Of a DNA stretch of 64,000 nucleotides, positions 1-12,140 are shown piece after piece. The DNA comes from Bidens hawaiensis. Its lineage: Eukaryota; Streptophyta; Magnoliopsida; Asterales; Asteraceae. The notes below the pieces were generated by a model. It was given only the letters and a program-made list of their open reading frames with translations. It was not told the DNA's origin and did not search any database. The stretch is from contig JAIQDT010006492.1 of NCBI GenBank assembly GCA_021521415.1, positions 62,001 to 126,000 on the forward strand, written 5' to 3'. How positions within the stretch are numbered: position 1 is the stretch's first letter; the number at the start of each line of letters is the position of its first letter. The position numbers and the translations under genes were made by a program.

Positions 1-345
1 TGTTATTTATGTTTTTGTTTAAGCGAAGTTGTTAACAAGTTCGCCTAGGCGAACTTGTTGAACAAGCGAAGTTATGGACAACTTCGCCTGAACATATCAG
101 GCGAAGTTGTCGTGTATTTATATACCAGCTTACGGCTTGGTTTAGAAAAATCGTTAAGTTAGTCGTTTGAGTTAATCGAGAGTCTGTATCAGTGATTCAT
201 ATCACGTGAGTTCGGTTATTAATATATAATGTGTTTCGGTTTATTCGTGTGTGTTTGTTTGATTTGCTTTCTACGCTCGTAACCATCTACGCAGGGATTC
301 CGCACCTGAGTAGACCGAGATATCTCGTGTGATCCGTCCAGGGAA
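1..345. other. Unassigned repeat-like sequence with two palindromes
   Basis: No coding sequence is visible. The stretch holds a perfect 26-bp palindrome at 34-59 and a stem-loop with 14-bp arms (78-91 and 97-110, 5-base loop), both built on the motif GCGAAGTTGT and its complement, followed by a TATA-like TATTTATATA near 114-123. A palindromic upstream region before a TATA-like box resembles the U3 of an LTR, so this may be a truncated LTR abutting the pol remnant that starts near 346. The other end lies outside the window, so it cannot be classified. Confidence 0.35.
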
Positions 346-2180
346 CCTACACTTCGTTGTCTTCATTGACGCGTCTCACTCCGGTTTAGAATGTGTACTA
401 ATGCAATGAAAGAAAGTGATCGCTTACGCCTCTCGTCAACTCAAGGTGCACGAAAAGAATTACACAACTCACGATCTAGATTTAGGCGCCATAATCTTTG
501 CATTAAAGATATGGAGGCACTATCTCTATGAAGTAAGATTTATCGTGCATTCTGATCACAAGAGTTTGAAACATATTATCGAGCAAAAAGAGCTTAAAAT
601 GCGTCAACGACGCTGGTTGGAAACTCTGAATGACTACGACTGTGAGATCCTCTATCACGAAGGCATGGCTAACGTTGTAGCCGACGCCTTAAGTCGTAAG
701 GAACATGAAAAACCAAGAAGAGTCCGAGCGTTAAGATTAGAAATCCAAATTGATCTCATCGAACAAATCAGATCTTCTCAACTCCAAGCGATCAATGAAA
801 ACAAGATCCGACGAAAAATGTAAGGGCACCATTGACTCGCTAGTCAAGGGTGACGATGGTATCCTTAGACTAGGTAATAGGATCTGGGTACCAATCGTTG
901 AGGACTTACATGAAAAGATAATGAACGAAGCTCACAAGTCCAAGTACATGATGCACCCCGGTAGTGACAAAATGTACCAAAATCTCAAACCGAACTACTG
1001 GTGGAATGGGATGAAAAAGGATATCGCTTCGCATGTTGCGAAATGTCTAACTTGTTTGAAAGTCAAGGCTGAACATCAAAAGCCATCGGGATTGCTCCAG
1101 CAACCTGAACTTCCCGTTTGAAAGTGGGAGTTAATAACCATGGATTTCATCACAAAACTCTCGAAAATGACTCGACAATATAATACAATTTGGGTAATAG
1201 TGGATAGGCTAATAAAATCCGCACACTTCATACCCATCAATGAATCATACTTAATGGATAGATTAGCGTGTATCTATGTGAACAACATTGTTGTTTGCAT
1301 GGAGTACCGTTGTCTATAATTTCTGATCGAGACAGTCGTTTTACATCTCACTTCTGAAAAGCTTCCAACAAGTGCTAGAAATTCTCGTATAACAATAGCT
1401 ATCACACGAGTACAATACAAACTGATGGGCAAAGCGAAAGGACGATACAAACGTTGGAAGATATGCTCTGCGCTTGGGTTATAGACTTAGGTGGAAGTTG
1501 GGATGACCACTTACCCCTAATGGAACTCTCGTATAACAATAGCTATCACATGAGTATTCAAGCCGCACCATTCGAGGCGTTATACGGTCGTAAATGTAGA
1601 ACGCTCGTGTGCTGGTCTGAAACCGGAGATAATCAATTATCTGGACCTGAGATAGTCCAAAAAACCTCCGACAAAATCTTACAAATCTGAGAACGACAAA
1701 AGACAGCACGTGATCTCCAAAAGAGTTACGCCGATGTCCGTTGAAAGCCGTTAGAATTCAATGTCGGTGACAACGTGTTATTGAAAGTCTCGCCATGGAA
1801 AGGCGTGGTTCGCTTCAATAAGAAAGCAAAAATTAGCCCTCGATTCGTAGGACCATTTGAAATACTCGAGCGGATTGGGACTGTTTCATATCGTGTACAA
1901 CTACCCGAAGAAATGCAAGGGATATACGATGTATTCCACGTCTCTAATTTGCATAAATGTTTAACCGATAAATCTTTGTCTATGCCTTTAAAAAGACGTT
2001 GAAATAAATGAAAACATAAAATTCGTAGAACGACCAATTCAAATAGAAGATTCGAAGACAAAGAAATTAAAAAAAACGAACATTGAAAATCGTGAAAGTA
2101 AAGTGGGACTCAAGAAGAGGCCCCGAATACACTTGTGAACTCGAATCCGAAATGACGAAGAAATACCCCCACTTATTCTA
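346..2180 (+). pseudogene. Ty3/gypsy chromovirus pol remnant: RNase H, integrase, chromodomain-like tail
   Basis: This is the 3' half of a retrotransposon polyprotein. RNase H is readable from about 346 (FVVFIDAS, then VIAYASRQL at 416 onward, ending VADALSRKE near 700). The integrase follows with an HHCC zinc finger (H...H about 930-950, CLTC about 1048), a first catalytic Asp in VIVDRL (~1200), a second in SDRDSRF (~1325) and the Glu in GQSER (~1432). The C-terminal GPFEILERIG and VFHVSNLHKCL block (1850-1965) is typical of the Tekay/Del chromovirus clade. A degenerate chromodomain-like end (VKVKWDSRRGPEYTCE...KKYPHLF) runs to about 2178. Stop codons (after VLMQ near 409, after ELPV at 1121) and several frameshifts break the frame, so it cannot be functional. 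Reverse transcriptase, protease and gag are not in the window. The clade call rests on remembered consensus. Confidence 0.85.
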
Positions 2181-2212
2181 AAGAAGCAATCTCGAGGGCG
2201 AGATTTATTTTA

Positions 2213-2224
2213 AGGTGTGGAGGA
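2213..2224 (+). other. Polypurine tract of the chromovirus
   Basis: The purine-rich stretch AGGTGTGGAGGA lies immediately before the TG of the LTR at 2225, the position where plus-strand DNA synthesis is primed. It supports the plus orientation of the element and the LTR start. Confidence 0.7.
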
Positions 2225-2309
2225 TGTAACACCGTGAAAATATCGGATCAAAAATGCCAAGTTTCCAAAATCAAAGGACCAAATATGAAAAATATGTGTT
2301 CTAGTCCCA

Positions 2310-2600
2310 TAGCGATATGCGGGACAAAGGACAAGCCCATAGCGTATCGCGAAGGGCTTGATTATAAAACCAGAAAGAGGCCCCTGGCGATACGCGATCG
2401 TCTAGGATCCAACGTCATCGCGTATCGCGATGACATGGTCTGACATGTGTGACACGTGTGGCCACGTGTCACATGGTGGCACGATGTGTCGCCACGTGGC
2501 ACCGCGTCCGCCACGTGGCAGATCTAGTAGGTGACCAGGTAGAACTACGTCACGATACACGACGGGTCAATCAAGGGACCATCGTGTATCGCGATGGGTC
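2310..2600. repeat. Cluster of CATCGCGATACGCGATG-type imperfect palindromes in the LTR U3
   Basis: At least five variants of a roughly 17-bp near-palindrome built on (T)ATCGCGATA occur upstream of the TATA box. The same motif recurs on the other strand at about 54875-55065, again upstream of the TATA box of a related LTR. Conserved position relative to the promoter suggests a transcription-factor binding array; this is inference. Confidence 0.55.
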
Positions 2601-2612
2601 CCCTGATTTGCC

Positions 2613-2620
2613 TATAAATA
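2613..2620 (+). promoter_or_regulatory. TATA box of the chromovirus LTR
   Basis: TATAAATA in a GC-richer context (GCCTATAAATAGCGGGC) marks the LTR promoter. The equivalent LTR at 54117-55630 has TATAAATA at the matching place (minus strand, 54851-54858). The start site would be about 25-35 bases downstream. Confidence 0.6.
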
Positions 2621-4196
2621 GCGGGCATGAGCCCTTGCATTCCCCACACCATTTCACACAGCTTATTTCTCTCTCTAAATCACCCACTCTCTCACTAGAA
2701 ATTCCTCGTAAAACGTGCCCATATTCCTCGAATTCCGTGCTCATTTCCTCGATAATCATGCCACATACCGACAACGTCCTAACAAAGAAGGTGTTGCCAT
2801 TCCCAATGTCCCGACGACCCGTCTCGTAAAGCGTGCTGACGTGGGAAGAAGTGTTGGTGCCTCGATATACGTGCAAAGGATAAGGTGTTGAAAAGAAGGT
2901 GAGGAAAACGAAGCGGCGACGAAGTGCTGGTCGATCATGTAGAGTTATTATAAGCCAAGAAAAGGTAGGCATGATGCCCGATTAAAATAGTAATAAAATA
3001 TTGAAAATGCTTAAAACCCTCAGTCGAGGATATACTCGATACCTCGATAAAATAAAAGAGAATATAACGAAGAAAAGTAAAGAAAGTAATATGAATATAT
3101 GTATATATGTCAATATGATATTTATATAATTCTTTGTTATAGATATTATTTAAATAATAATAAATATTCTTAAATAATTAAGAAAAGAAAAGAATACGTT
3201 TCTTATAGAAGAAGAACCGTAGGGTTTTAAAGAAAATAAGATTTGACTAAGGTTATCTTATAAAAAGAAAATAAGTTAAAAGAAAGACTTTTAATTTATA
3301 AAAGAAAGAAAGAATACTTTTTAACTGAGGTTTTAAAGTAAAGAAAATAATTTAGGTAAATATTATAAAAAGACTAAAGGTCTTATGCCGGATTGTATAT
3401 CCGACTAAAAAAAAGTTATACTCATACTATAGGTGCAAGATAGCAAGGGAAAGACCCTCAGACGGTGTATTGAAGCCGATTCGAATCAAAAAGTTGAATA
3501 TGAGTCAAATGAATTAAAAGGTTTACATGAGACTACGTGTTACTAAAACGTTATAAAAAAAGGTATAAGCGCTAGCCCTCAGGCAGTCGTATACGGTTGT
3601 CTGGATCCTTACATATGTGGTATACGCAGTGGGCACACTGCACCACACCTGGTCATAGTGATGCTTTCCAGCTGGGGAGTGTGACCATGTGTATACGAAT
3701 GGTACTTAACTAAGTCAAACGCTTCGGTGTTTGCTGGGGTATTTAGTGTAGAGACTTGAGTTTATAATTGTGTTGTTTTAATGCTTGACTATTCCTAAGC
3801 CACGTTGGGCCGAGCATAACTATGCTCGAGGGGTAATCAAGTAAAAGAAATATTTAAGCGTCAGCATATTCACCAGCATGTGTTGCTGACGTATATTCTA
3901 AACCTTTTGCAGGTAATCAAGATTAGGGCTTGGGGTGACTATGTGCTCAAGATATCCGATGGCTCGGATCTTTTTGTTAAACTTAATATGAAATGAATGG
4001 TGGTTTTGTAATTAAACAAGTAACCTTAAAACAGGTAAACGAGAACTTTTTGTCCCGTCTTTTGTAAATGTAAATATTATATTTTAAATCCACATGTTTT
4101 AAAGAGTTCCGCTTTTAAACCATTAACTCCGATATATTTACAAATGTGGTACCAACATATGTGTCGCACGCCTAGGCCGTAGTTTGGGGTGTGACA

Positions 4197-4677
4197 GCAC
4201 GTGTCTTAATACCAGTAAGAAACGAACCATAGGGGATACAATGTCTCTAAGCCTACAGATGAACTCGTGCATACTCACTCACAGTAAAGGAAGCTTGGTG
4301 TTTTGCTTGAGAAAAGGGGTATACCTTGTAGTGGGGATTATGAGCTTAGATTGCTTACAATTCTATAAAATCTATATTTTGATAAGTAGCATAATGGTTA
4401 AGTCAAGTTGGGGTGACATGGTAAAAATCAAACTAGACCTGAACCAAAATTAGGGCCTGCTAGTTTCTGATATTTTGTGCCTTAATTGAAAATTAAATCA
4501 TATCAAAAAAATACTCGATGGTTTGTTATAAGATTTAATTGGACAACAATATCAAAGACCGAATTAACGCCATTCATAATAATGCCAAAATATAAAACTG
4601 AGATGGAAGGGAGATTTGATCAATATGATTCTCTGCTCAACTCACAAAAATTTGGATTGCTTTCCTAGACTAGTTTT
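4197..4677. other. Intergenic DNA, no feature recognised
   Basis: This is AT-rich DNA between two LTRs. Short open frames here show no similarity I recognise and no conserved motif. The last five bases (4673-4677, GTTTT) are the left target duplication of the solo LTR. Confidence 0.5.
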
Positions 4678-7483
4678 TGTCACACCCCGACTAGGTAGTT
4701 GCGGAAGCGTAATACGGGAATGTAACAGATAACACTGGTATCAACCACATTGTTTATAAAGAAATTCAACAAACTAATTTACATCATATTACATGGGTTG
4801 GTATTAAGTTTACAAACTAAGTGAAAATCACATAATCAGTTCACGGACTACTTATTCATTACTATGTATTTGCATCTATTCACAGCTATTCAACTTTGCT
4901 TCTAACACCAAGCACGTAAGCAATTCATTCCAACTTCGGCTTACCTGAAAAGCATGTTAAAACGGGTCAACTACGTCTAGTTGGTGAGTTTCAAGTTTCA
5001 CGACTACGAACAAAATCAGTATACGAGTTCGTAAAGTTCACAGTACGTATGTATATAAGTATGTGTATGATGTATTATACTAAGCCACAAGTGAAACCGA
5101 AACAAGCTAAAATGCATGGCCACCCTTGCCCATGTACTCTCGTTGGCATTTAACAGCCACTTTGCCTCAAGTATGTACTATGTCTAACACCACATAGCAG
5201 AATGTAATAAGTATAAATGACAATGTGCAACTGGGTTAACACGTTCCGGCATACCCCTCCGGACCTTTAGTTGGGTTGTCAAACCGATAGTACTATCCAC
5301 ACGTCACCGGCACGAAGTTAATCACTTGTGTTTGTGGGGACTTTCAACTGTTAGTACTTAGATAATTCACATCATCACAAGTTTTCAAGTATAAACGTAT
5401 ATGTAAACACGCTTTCCACCCCAAAATTTCGTAAAGCAGTTTAGAAAGTGGGGTCATGAAACTCACTTTTTCGTAGTTCAAGCTTGTAATATGTATCAGT
5501 AAGTAATGTTCCTCGATTATAGCTTGACTCCTATAACCGGTATCGTACTGGTTAATACTAGTACATTGTTTAAGCTAAATCGGGCTGTATAACTAGTCTG
5601 TGTATAGCTGTTAAGCCCAGAACATGACCACAGTCTCAGATTGTGACGTTGTATACTATGAAATGTTCAAAATCAGACTTGGCTCAGTTTTACTGTTTTC
5701 CGAGCCTAGCCAAGTTGATCGTTTGTGCGTTTCGGGATTAGGTAAGTTCACACAAACTTAAGTAAATATATTGATTGAATAAATGATTTGATTTATGAAA
5801 GAATTTTGAAGTTTTGGTATCTGGATTGATCGCAGGGTTTGTTTCTGTTTTCACACGGGTTTGATTATACAAAAAGCGTACAATCCACCCGAATTGTCCG
5901 GAATTCTCGTAGAAAGTACGTTTTTATCAAATTCATCCAAAAATATGATATTTGACCACTTTTGACATTTTGACATACCAGTCAGTCCGTTAAACACAAA
6001 ACTGCCGGTTTCGTTAAAACAATTATAGTTTAAATCTTTGATTCATCATAAATAATTATGTACTTATATATAAATTATGGAAATTTTTGTAAAAATAAAG
6101 TAAAACATGGAGAATTTAATAAAAATATTTTCAGAAATTTTATGATTAATTATCTATTTATAAAAATTCATTTAATGTGTTATAGTTAAGTAATAAATAG
6201 CCCGTTTATAACAAATGACATCCGAAAAATCCGATTATTTTTCCAAGTGGTCTCAATATCATCACATAACCCTTAAAAATATTCAGAATCTAACTCTTTA
6301 GCCAAAATGTTTTTTTGCGCGTTTTTCGGCTATTAAAACTCGATTAAAACACAATTGCACAAAAAATACTTAGCCATCTCCAAATGTTCTAAAATTTTCC
6401 CAGTGATCTTAGCATAACATATATGGGTTTCAAACCAAATTTCATAAATTTTCATAAATTTTACCTATTTTTTACGAATAAACGCCAATAAACGGTAATT
6501 AATTCGCCAAATATTCTCCGTTTATCGAAAAATTACCAAATTTTAACAGGGACTCACTTATGTGATACCTAATGTCCCTGAGAAGTTTCATAACCTAAAA
6601 ACAAGCACGTCACAATCGAAGCAAAATCAGCCCCTAAACGAGTAATACGGTATTACCTTGTCGGTTTTCGGTGATTTCGATAGTTTAAACTACTCTCTGG
6701 GTCCTGGGTTGCAAACTCAGTGTGTCTACATATCATATAACATCAAACTAACCATAAATCATCCATAGAACAACCTTTTTAATTAGGGTTTCGGTTTTGG
6801 TTTCAAACCGAACTTTCGAAAAGTAAAAACGTCATATTCGTGTTCTAATCCGTGTTTTTGGTCAAAAATCCATATGGTTCTGATTTTAAACATGCTTAAG
6901 ATCAAAAAATGTTTTTAGGTGATTTTTAAGGGTTTTGGATGGTTAAACATGGTTTTCTTACCTCAAAACATGATTACTTAAATTTAAATAGGATTAAACA
7001 TGTTTAAATTCATAGAATTTTTGAGAGTTTTACCTTGGTTTCGTATAAGAAGATTGAGGTCAGCTATCCAGGGTTTTCTTACAGATATTTTGATGTAAAA
7101 TATTAGTATACAAGTTGCTTACAATTGAAGGATCACAAAGGGGGGTTAAATCCCCACTTGTGGCTGCCAACAAGGGCCCTCCCTTGGGGTTTTTTTAGCA
7201 ATTTATGTCTCATTTTGCATGCCAACGTGAAAACGGTCGTTTTTCGAGTCATTTTTACAAAATAAGAAAAACGTACTGACTCGTTGTAAAAATCCAAAAT
7301 ATTTTCACGGATTGCTTAGAACATGTCATATAAGTGTTTTATAAATCTTTTCTGGCTTAACGGATGCTACAATGCTCGTTCTGATATTAACGATTGTGTT
7401 TAAATTCATAGCGTATCAATAAATGAAACATTTTTCGTTCAAATGGTTTTAAACGTACTGGGCCTAAATATCAATATGTTAGT

Positions 7484-7515
<32 letters not shown>

Positions 7516-7682
7516 GTCACTATAATATATATATATATATAACTCGTATATGACCCCTCAGTATATATACGGATCATAATTGTATCAGTTGGTTACTCGT
7601 TTAAGCACTGCGAATTAACCGATTTATCGTTTACTCGCTACGTAGTAAATAAGGTATACCTCGTTTTGTCACGAATGTCACA
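4678..7682 (-). mobile_element. Solo LTR (about 3.0 kb) with GTTTT target duplication
   Basis: Read on the minus strand the segment starts TGTGACATTCGTG at 7682 and ends CGGGGTGTGACA at 4678. It has TG...CA ends and is flanked by the identical 5-bp sequence GTTTT (4673-4677 and 7683-7687). No primer-binding site, polypurine tract or gag/pol sequence lies between, so I read it as a solo LTR left by LTR-LTR recombination. Its end resembles that of the 2225-4196 LTR, suggesting a related Ty3/gypsy family with longer LTRs. An AT dinucleotide run lies at about 7490-7542. The small open frames inside are unconvincing. Confidence 0.8.
7490..7542. repeat. (AT)n microsatellite
   Basis: Two AT runs are separated by AGTCACTATA, which also precedes the first run, so the unit looks locally duplicated. 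Confidence 0.9.
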
Positions 7683-8039
7683 GTTTTTATATTTGTTCTT
7701 GTTTTTATTTGTTTTAAACAAAAAATATACAAAAATTCAAATATATTGTGTTTTTAGTTTATTTTCTGCTTTATTTTTGATTTTCGAGTTAAAGGGTATA
7801 AATTTTGAAAAAGAAAATACCAAAAAGATTTTCCCATGTTTTTGTTTAATTCTTTTATATAATTGTTTTAAGTTAATCGTTTTTTAAAAGTAATTGTTTT
7901 TAACTTATGTTTTTTGAACGTAAAGCACGTTAAGGTATAGTATCTTACTCCGAGTGGTAAGAATCTTAAGGTAAAGTTCATCAAGACACGGGTTTTTGAT
8001 GCATTATTTAATTCATGAAATTTGAAAATGAAAGTTTAC
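7683..8039. other. AT-rich DNA, nothing recognised
   Basis: The stretch is T-rich, with one short open frame that looks like chance coding in low-complexity sequence. Confidence 0.4.
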
Positions 8040-9070
8040 ATTTTAATTGTTTATTTAATTACTATTCGCTATGAGTAATCATAACGAATAGAGTCCATTC
8101 GCTATCTGCATTGATAACGAATGAAGTCATTCAATTTTTAATTTATAACGAATAATCTTATTCGTTATCATCATTCGCTTCCGTTACACTAATAACGTAT
8201 GACCTCATTCGTCATTAATATTGATAACAAATGAAGAACGAATCTTGGTTAATTCGTTATGAAATTTAACTTATAATTAATTCGTTACCTTTGCTAACGA
8301 ATGAGTCAACGATTATGAACCATTCGTTAAGTTTGAATTAACGATGGGTTCATTCGTTTGTCTTGATTTGTGTGCATTCTTGTCCTTTATAATGACCCGA
8401 ATCGACTCATTCGTTCACCTCGTTTATTACAAAAACAAGCAAACCTATTGCAAACTTTTTCCAGAAATCTCGATCATAACCAAACACATTTTTGTTGATC
8501 AGTTAAGAATCCTAAGGCATAAATGAGTCAAACGCGATGATTTTCATCGATTTTCATCCATGTTTGATATGTTAATTAATCATTTTATTAACCGGGTCTA
8601 TGTAATGAACTTTAAATCAACTTAAACCTGTGTTTTAACCTTAGTTGTTGATTGGTGTTTATCAACGATGTCATTCCGAGTGTGTTGAGACAACGTGTGC
8701 ATAGATTCATCGTCATTCATGATCTAATTGAAATTTTGGATGCATGTAGACCGTCTAAGTTCTAATTAATTTTGACTTTGACTAACTGAGTCAAATTTAG
8801 GTAATTATTGGTATCTATTCTTTATGAACAACAAATAACTGGTCATTCGTGTCTGAAAGAAATGAATGAACCCATTCATTGAACATTCATAATGAATAAG
8901 CCTTATTCATGTCATTATGTAACGATTAAACCTTCATTCGCTCCACATAATTGACGAATGGACTCATTCGTTCATATCTATACGTTATTCACTCATTTGA
9001 TAATATGATGACAACGAATCATGCCATTCATTGTAACGAATGACACCATTCGTCATAAAGAATGAGTTAA
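8040..9070. repeat. Dispersed CATTCGTTA / TAACGAATG motif cluster upstream of the accessory gene
   Basis: More than fifteen copies of ATTCGTTA or its complement, often paired as inverted half-sites, occur between 8040 and 8420, and more occur at 8830-9070. The same motif recurs downstream of the gene at 12285-12535. Spacing is irregular, so this is not a tandem satellite. Position on both sides of 9192-12140 suggests it belongs to that element, perhaps in its LTRs or regulatory ends. Confidence 0.6.
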
Positions 9071-9191
9071 TGAATAACACCTATAATTTAAAAAAAAAAC
9101 ATAATTCAATTTGTTAGGGAATAACTTGAAATTTGATTTAAGTTAACATTATATTCTTTTTACTAATTCTTGGATTTGTGTATTTATAGCA

Positions 9192-12140
9192 ATGGCTGAT
9201 GAAATGATACATGATGCTCCAGCTGTCGACCCACAACCTGCTTCTCAACAAGAACAACCTCTTGTACAACAACAATAGACTGAAGCTGCTCCTGCATTAG
9301 CATATGACAAGAAGCACAATATTTGTACGTTTGTGCAGGATAACTTTGCTGATCAAGATGTCTTTGGAGGTATTATTACATTCTTACGCCGATCCTAGAT
9401 CCATTACGCTATAACCGCTCATGTTCCTATTCATTTTAGCGTAATCCGTCCTTTCATGGATTCAACCATGTATGTGGAGTCAGAGAACCATATCGTTGCT
9501 GAAATCAACAAGAAGACTATCACGATCACTCCCGGTGTGATACGTTAGGTGCTAAGCTTTGCTAACAACATGGATCTTCCATGTGAATTCGATAAGTCGC
9601 TGATACGAGGATTATTTCAAAGGTTGTTCTATACTGGAGACCTTGAGTGTTTCCAATATAACAAGGCGTACTTGTGTGCTCCATACAAGTACTTATTACA
9701 CGTCTTGATTCATTTCCTTGGGGGATGAAAAGGTGGTTTTGATGAATGTTGGATAATGTTCCAATCCGCTTTCGTCGCTCTTATATTAAACAAACCGTGT
9801 AATTTCTCCGAACTTATCTTATATCATCAAAAGGAGAATTGTTTGGTTAAGAATCTTCAGAACAAGTTTCTTATGTATCCACGATTCATGAAGCTATTTA
9901 TTCAGGACTTGCTTCCTGATTTGGTGATTGATCAGTCGTTAAAGAATGATGTGTTAAAATTAGAACACATGACGGCTGATACGATGAAGAGAATGAAGAC
10001 ATGTCGCAATAAAGAACATGAAGTTTGTCCAAGGACCAAACGAATAATTGGTCATTTGGCGAATCCGGATTATGTATCTCCTTCTGATGATCGTTGGATC
10101 TATGACGACTAAGATTTTGAACGTGAAGAGGGACCAGGTGGAAATGGAGGTGATAGACGACGAGCTAAAGTTGAGGCAGCCAGTTCATATGCTGCTCAAC
10201 GTAAACACAATGGCAAGGAAAAGCTTCAAGATCAACCGCCTGTGGAAATTGGTCCACGAATACGGAGGTCGTCTGTGCAACAAAGGCCGGTGGTGTCGCT
10301 TAGTATTAGCACCTCAGCAATTACTCGTACGACGACTGCATCATCGATCTGAGGTTTGGCTCGATTCCTCAATCAATACTATCTCCTATGCCTACACCTC
10401 CTGTGACATCAACGGTAACTTCTCCTGATACTACAATGATGCCGACACAACCTTCGGCTTTATCATTCATGAGAGTTACTCGTCCACAAGACCCGGTGTA
10501 GTCTATTCCACTAAACTTTCATGTATTACCGCATGCTCAGCAGATGGACATGCTTCTCAGCTTGATTCACTTATACGAGAATCAAATGGTAGCTGATCGT
10601 CAACAACATGACCAGATGTTGATGAATCAACAAAGACTGATGAGTTATATCTCTTACTTCTAGAAAGAGACAGAAGAGCCGCGTGAGATTGTTATGTCTC
10701 AGGGGAGAAAATCAAGGAACATGAGGATATCAATCTTCAGCTGACATGTAAAGACGACGCGTTGAAGAAACTGAAAAATGATGATACTGATAAGGATCAT
10801 GATTCTGCCGGTGCAGGTGGTAGTGAGCCGAAACAAACTCACGCCTCATCCGCTGCAGGTACTAGTGGTGGTGGTGACGGCAATGATCAGCATATATTAG
10901 TTTATCAAGATACTACTTATGTCAAGCCTATCGAGTCGATCAAAGCCAACACCATATTATTTATGGATTATGATAAGGGTGCGGTGATGAGTATTGCCAA
11001 CGCTGATGAGATCGAGGAGGGTGAGTTTGTTGATCATGCCCTAACTCATGATCAAATATCGTTATTGTTGGGTTTGAATGATGAAGAGTTGGATGCGTTA
11101 GAGGCTGAGGAAGATGTGGAGGTAGTTAATGACGAGGAAGTCCTGCTTGATACGAGTATTCCACACTCAAATACGTCGTTTATTTATTAGTACGAGGAGA
11201 TCGAGATCGAAGATATGACGGAAGAGGAGTACCCTGATTTGTATACACGCTCAAATATTGATCAAGGTGTTCCATCATTTACTGAAGAACACGTCAAAGC
11301 TGCTGATGATCATATCAAGAAGACAACCAAGAAAAAGGGTAAAGTATCAACTGGAGGGTCAATTCTTTGGATCCTGATGCTGAGGGTTGGTTCGGGGATC
11401 ACAACAAATCCCTGACTTCGAAGATTAATGAAGCCTGTCGATATGTTTATCAAGAACACAAGCTGGATGTCAGTGCACGTGCTAAAGCAAATCAGAAAAC
11501 TACGTTCAAATCTGTGCAAACCGTCAGAGGTGACATCGTTTCTTGGTTATATGATTCGGAGTTAAGGGTATGTATTATCAAGTGGGAGAACGGCGTTCAG
11601 TACTTTCAATATATTACTGACGCTCTCTCACTACCGAGGTGGGACGTGCGGACGCTCGCCAAATAACCTTTCATTAACCGTGGTGGAAATCAATTAGCAG
11701 GACGGTTTTATCAACATCTGCTCTTTGAGGTCAACCACAGGTTTAAATTCTTTAAACTGCAGGTGCCAACCAGGAAATACATTAATGAGATTGATCCTCG
11801 TACTGGTTGGAGGAAGCACGTACTTAAAGTAAAGCCGCCAAAGACTATGAAGTGAGTACCGGTGAAGACCTTTTCGCAAGATCTTCATCTGTCATTAAAT
11901 CGGTGGTACAACGACAACAAAACAGGCGAGGCGGTCATCGTGTTGGGCAAAGGGCTGAATACTAATTTTATACGAGTCATAGACCCAATGTGGCTCGTTA
12001 ATTTATCAGAGACCGACAACGATGTGTTGTTCGAGAACAAGATTTTTTTGCAAGACGTGAAGACTATGATCGAGCTATGCGATTTCAACGTGTTGTTCGT
12101 GTATGTCACGCGTTTGGGATTCATGGTTGTCGTGATTTGA
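9192..12140 (+). pseudogene. Decayed accessory gene, possibly of a retroelement (gag-like in its first part), function unknown
   Basis: The reading frame can be followed from an ATG at 9192 (MADEMIHDAP...). It is broken by stops (for example QQQ-stop near 9276, VIR-stop near 9547, FLG-stop near 9725) and frameshifts (near 10111 and 11350). The first third (about 9330-10110) has the pattern YAIT..PI..S.I..F, KTITITPGVIR, CAPYKYLLHVLIHFLG, KFLMYPRFMKLFI. This resembles large gag-like proteins I remember from Asteraceae genome annotations; no domain name is certain. The middle (10762-11190) is acidic and Gly/Ser/His-rich. The last third (11370-12140) has conserved-looking stretches (EACRYVYQEHKLDVSARAK, IIKWENGVQYFQYI, RVIDPMWLVNLSETDNDVLF). 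No protease, RT or integrase motif is present. It might instead be a domesticated or non-autonomous element gene. Confidence 0.5.

Larger units (their letters stand above)
2225..4196 (+). repeat. 3' LTR of the chromovirus
   Basis: The 1,972-bp LTR starts TGTAACACC and ends GGGGTGTGACA, with the usual TG...CA ends, and lies directly behind the polypurine tract. It has no credible ORF. Its U3 carries a run of near-palindromic TATCGCGATR motifs (about 2310-2600) ahead of a TATA box at 2613-2620. Relatives with the same family of ends appear at 4678-7682 and 34428-~35160, and a relative of its first half at 54117-55630. The 5' LTR is outside the window, so its age and target duplication cannot be judged. 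Confidence 0.8.

Noticed and set aside
4184..4668. Two short open frames between LTRs
   Set aside because: They have no motif or codon bias; one begins inside the LTR end.
7666..7887. Hydrophobic open frame of 73 codons
   Set aside because: T-rich low-complexity DNA crossing the solo LTR boundary.
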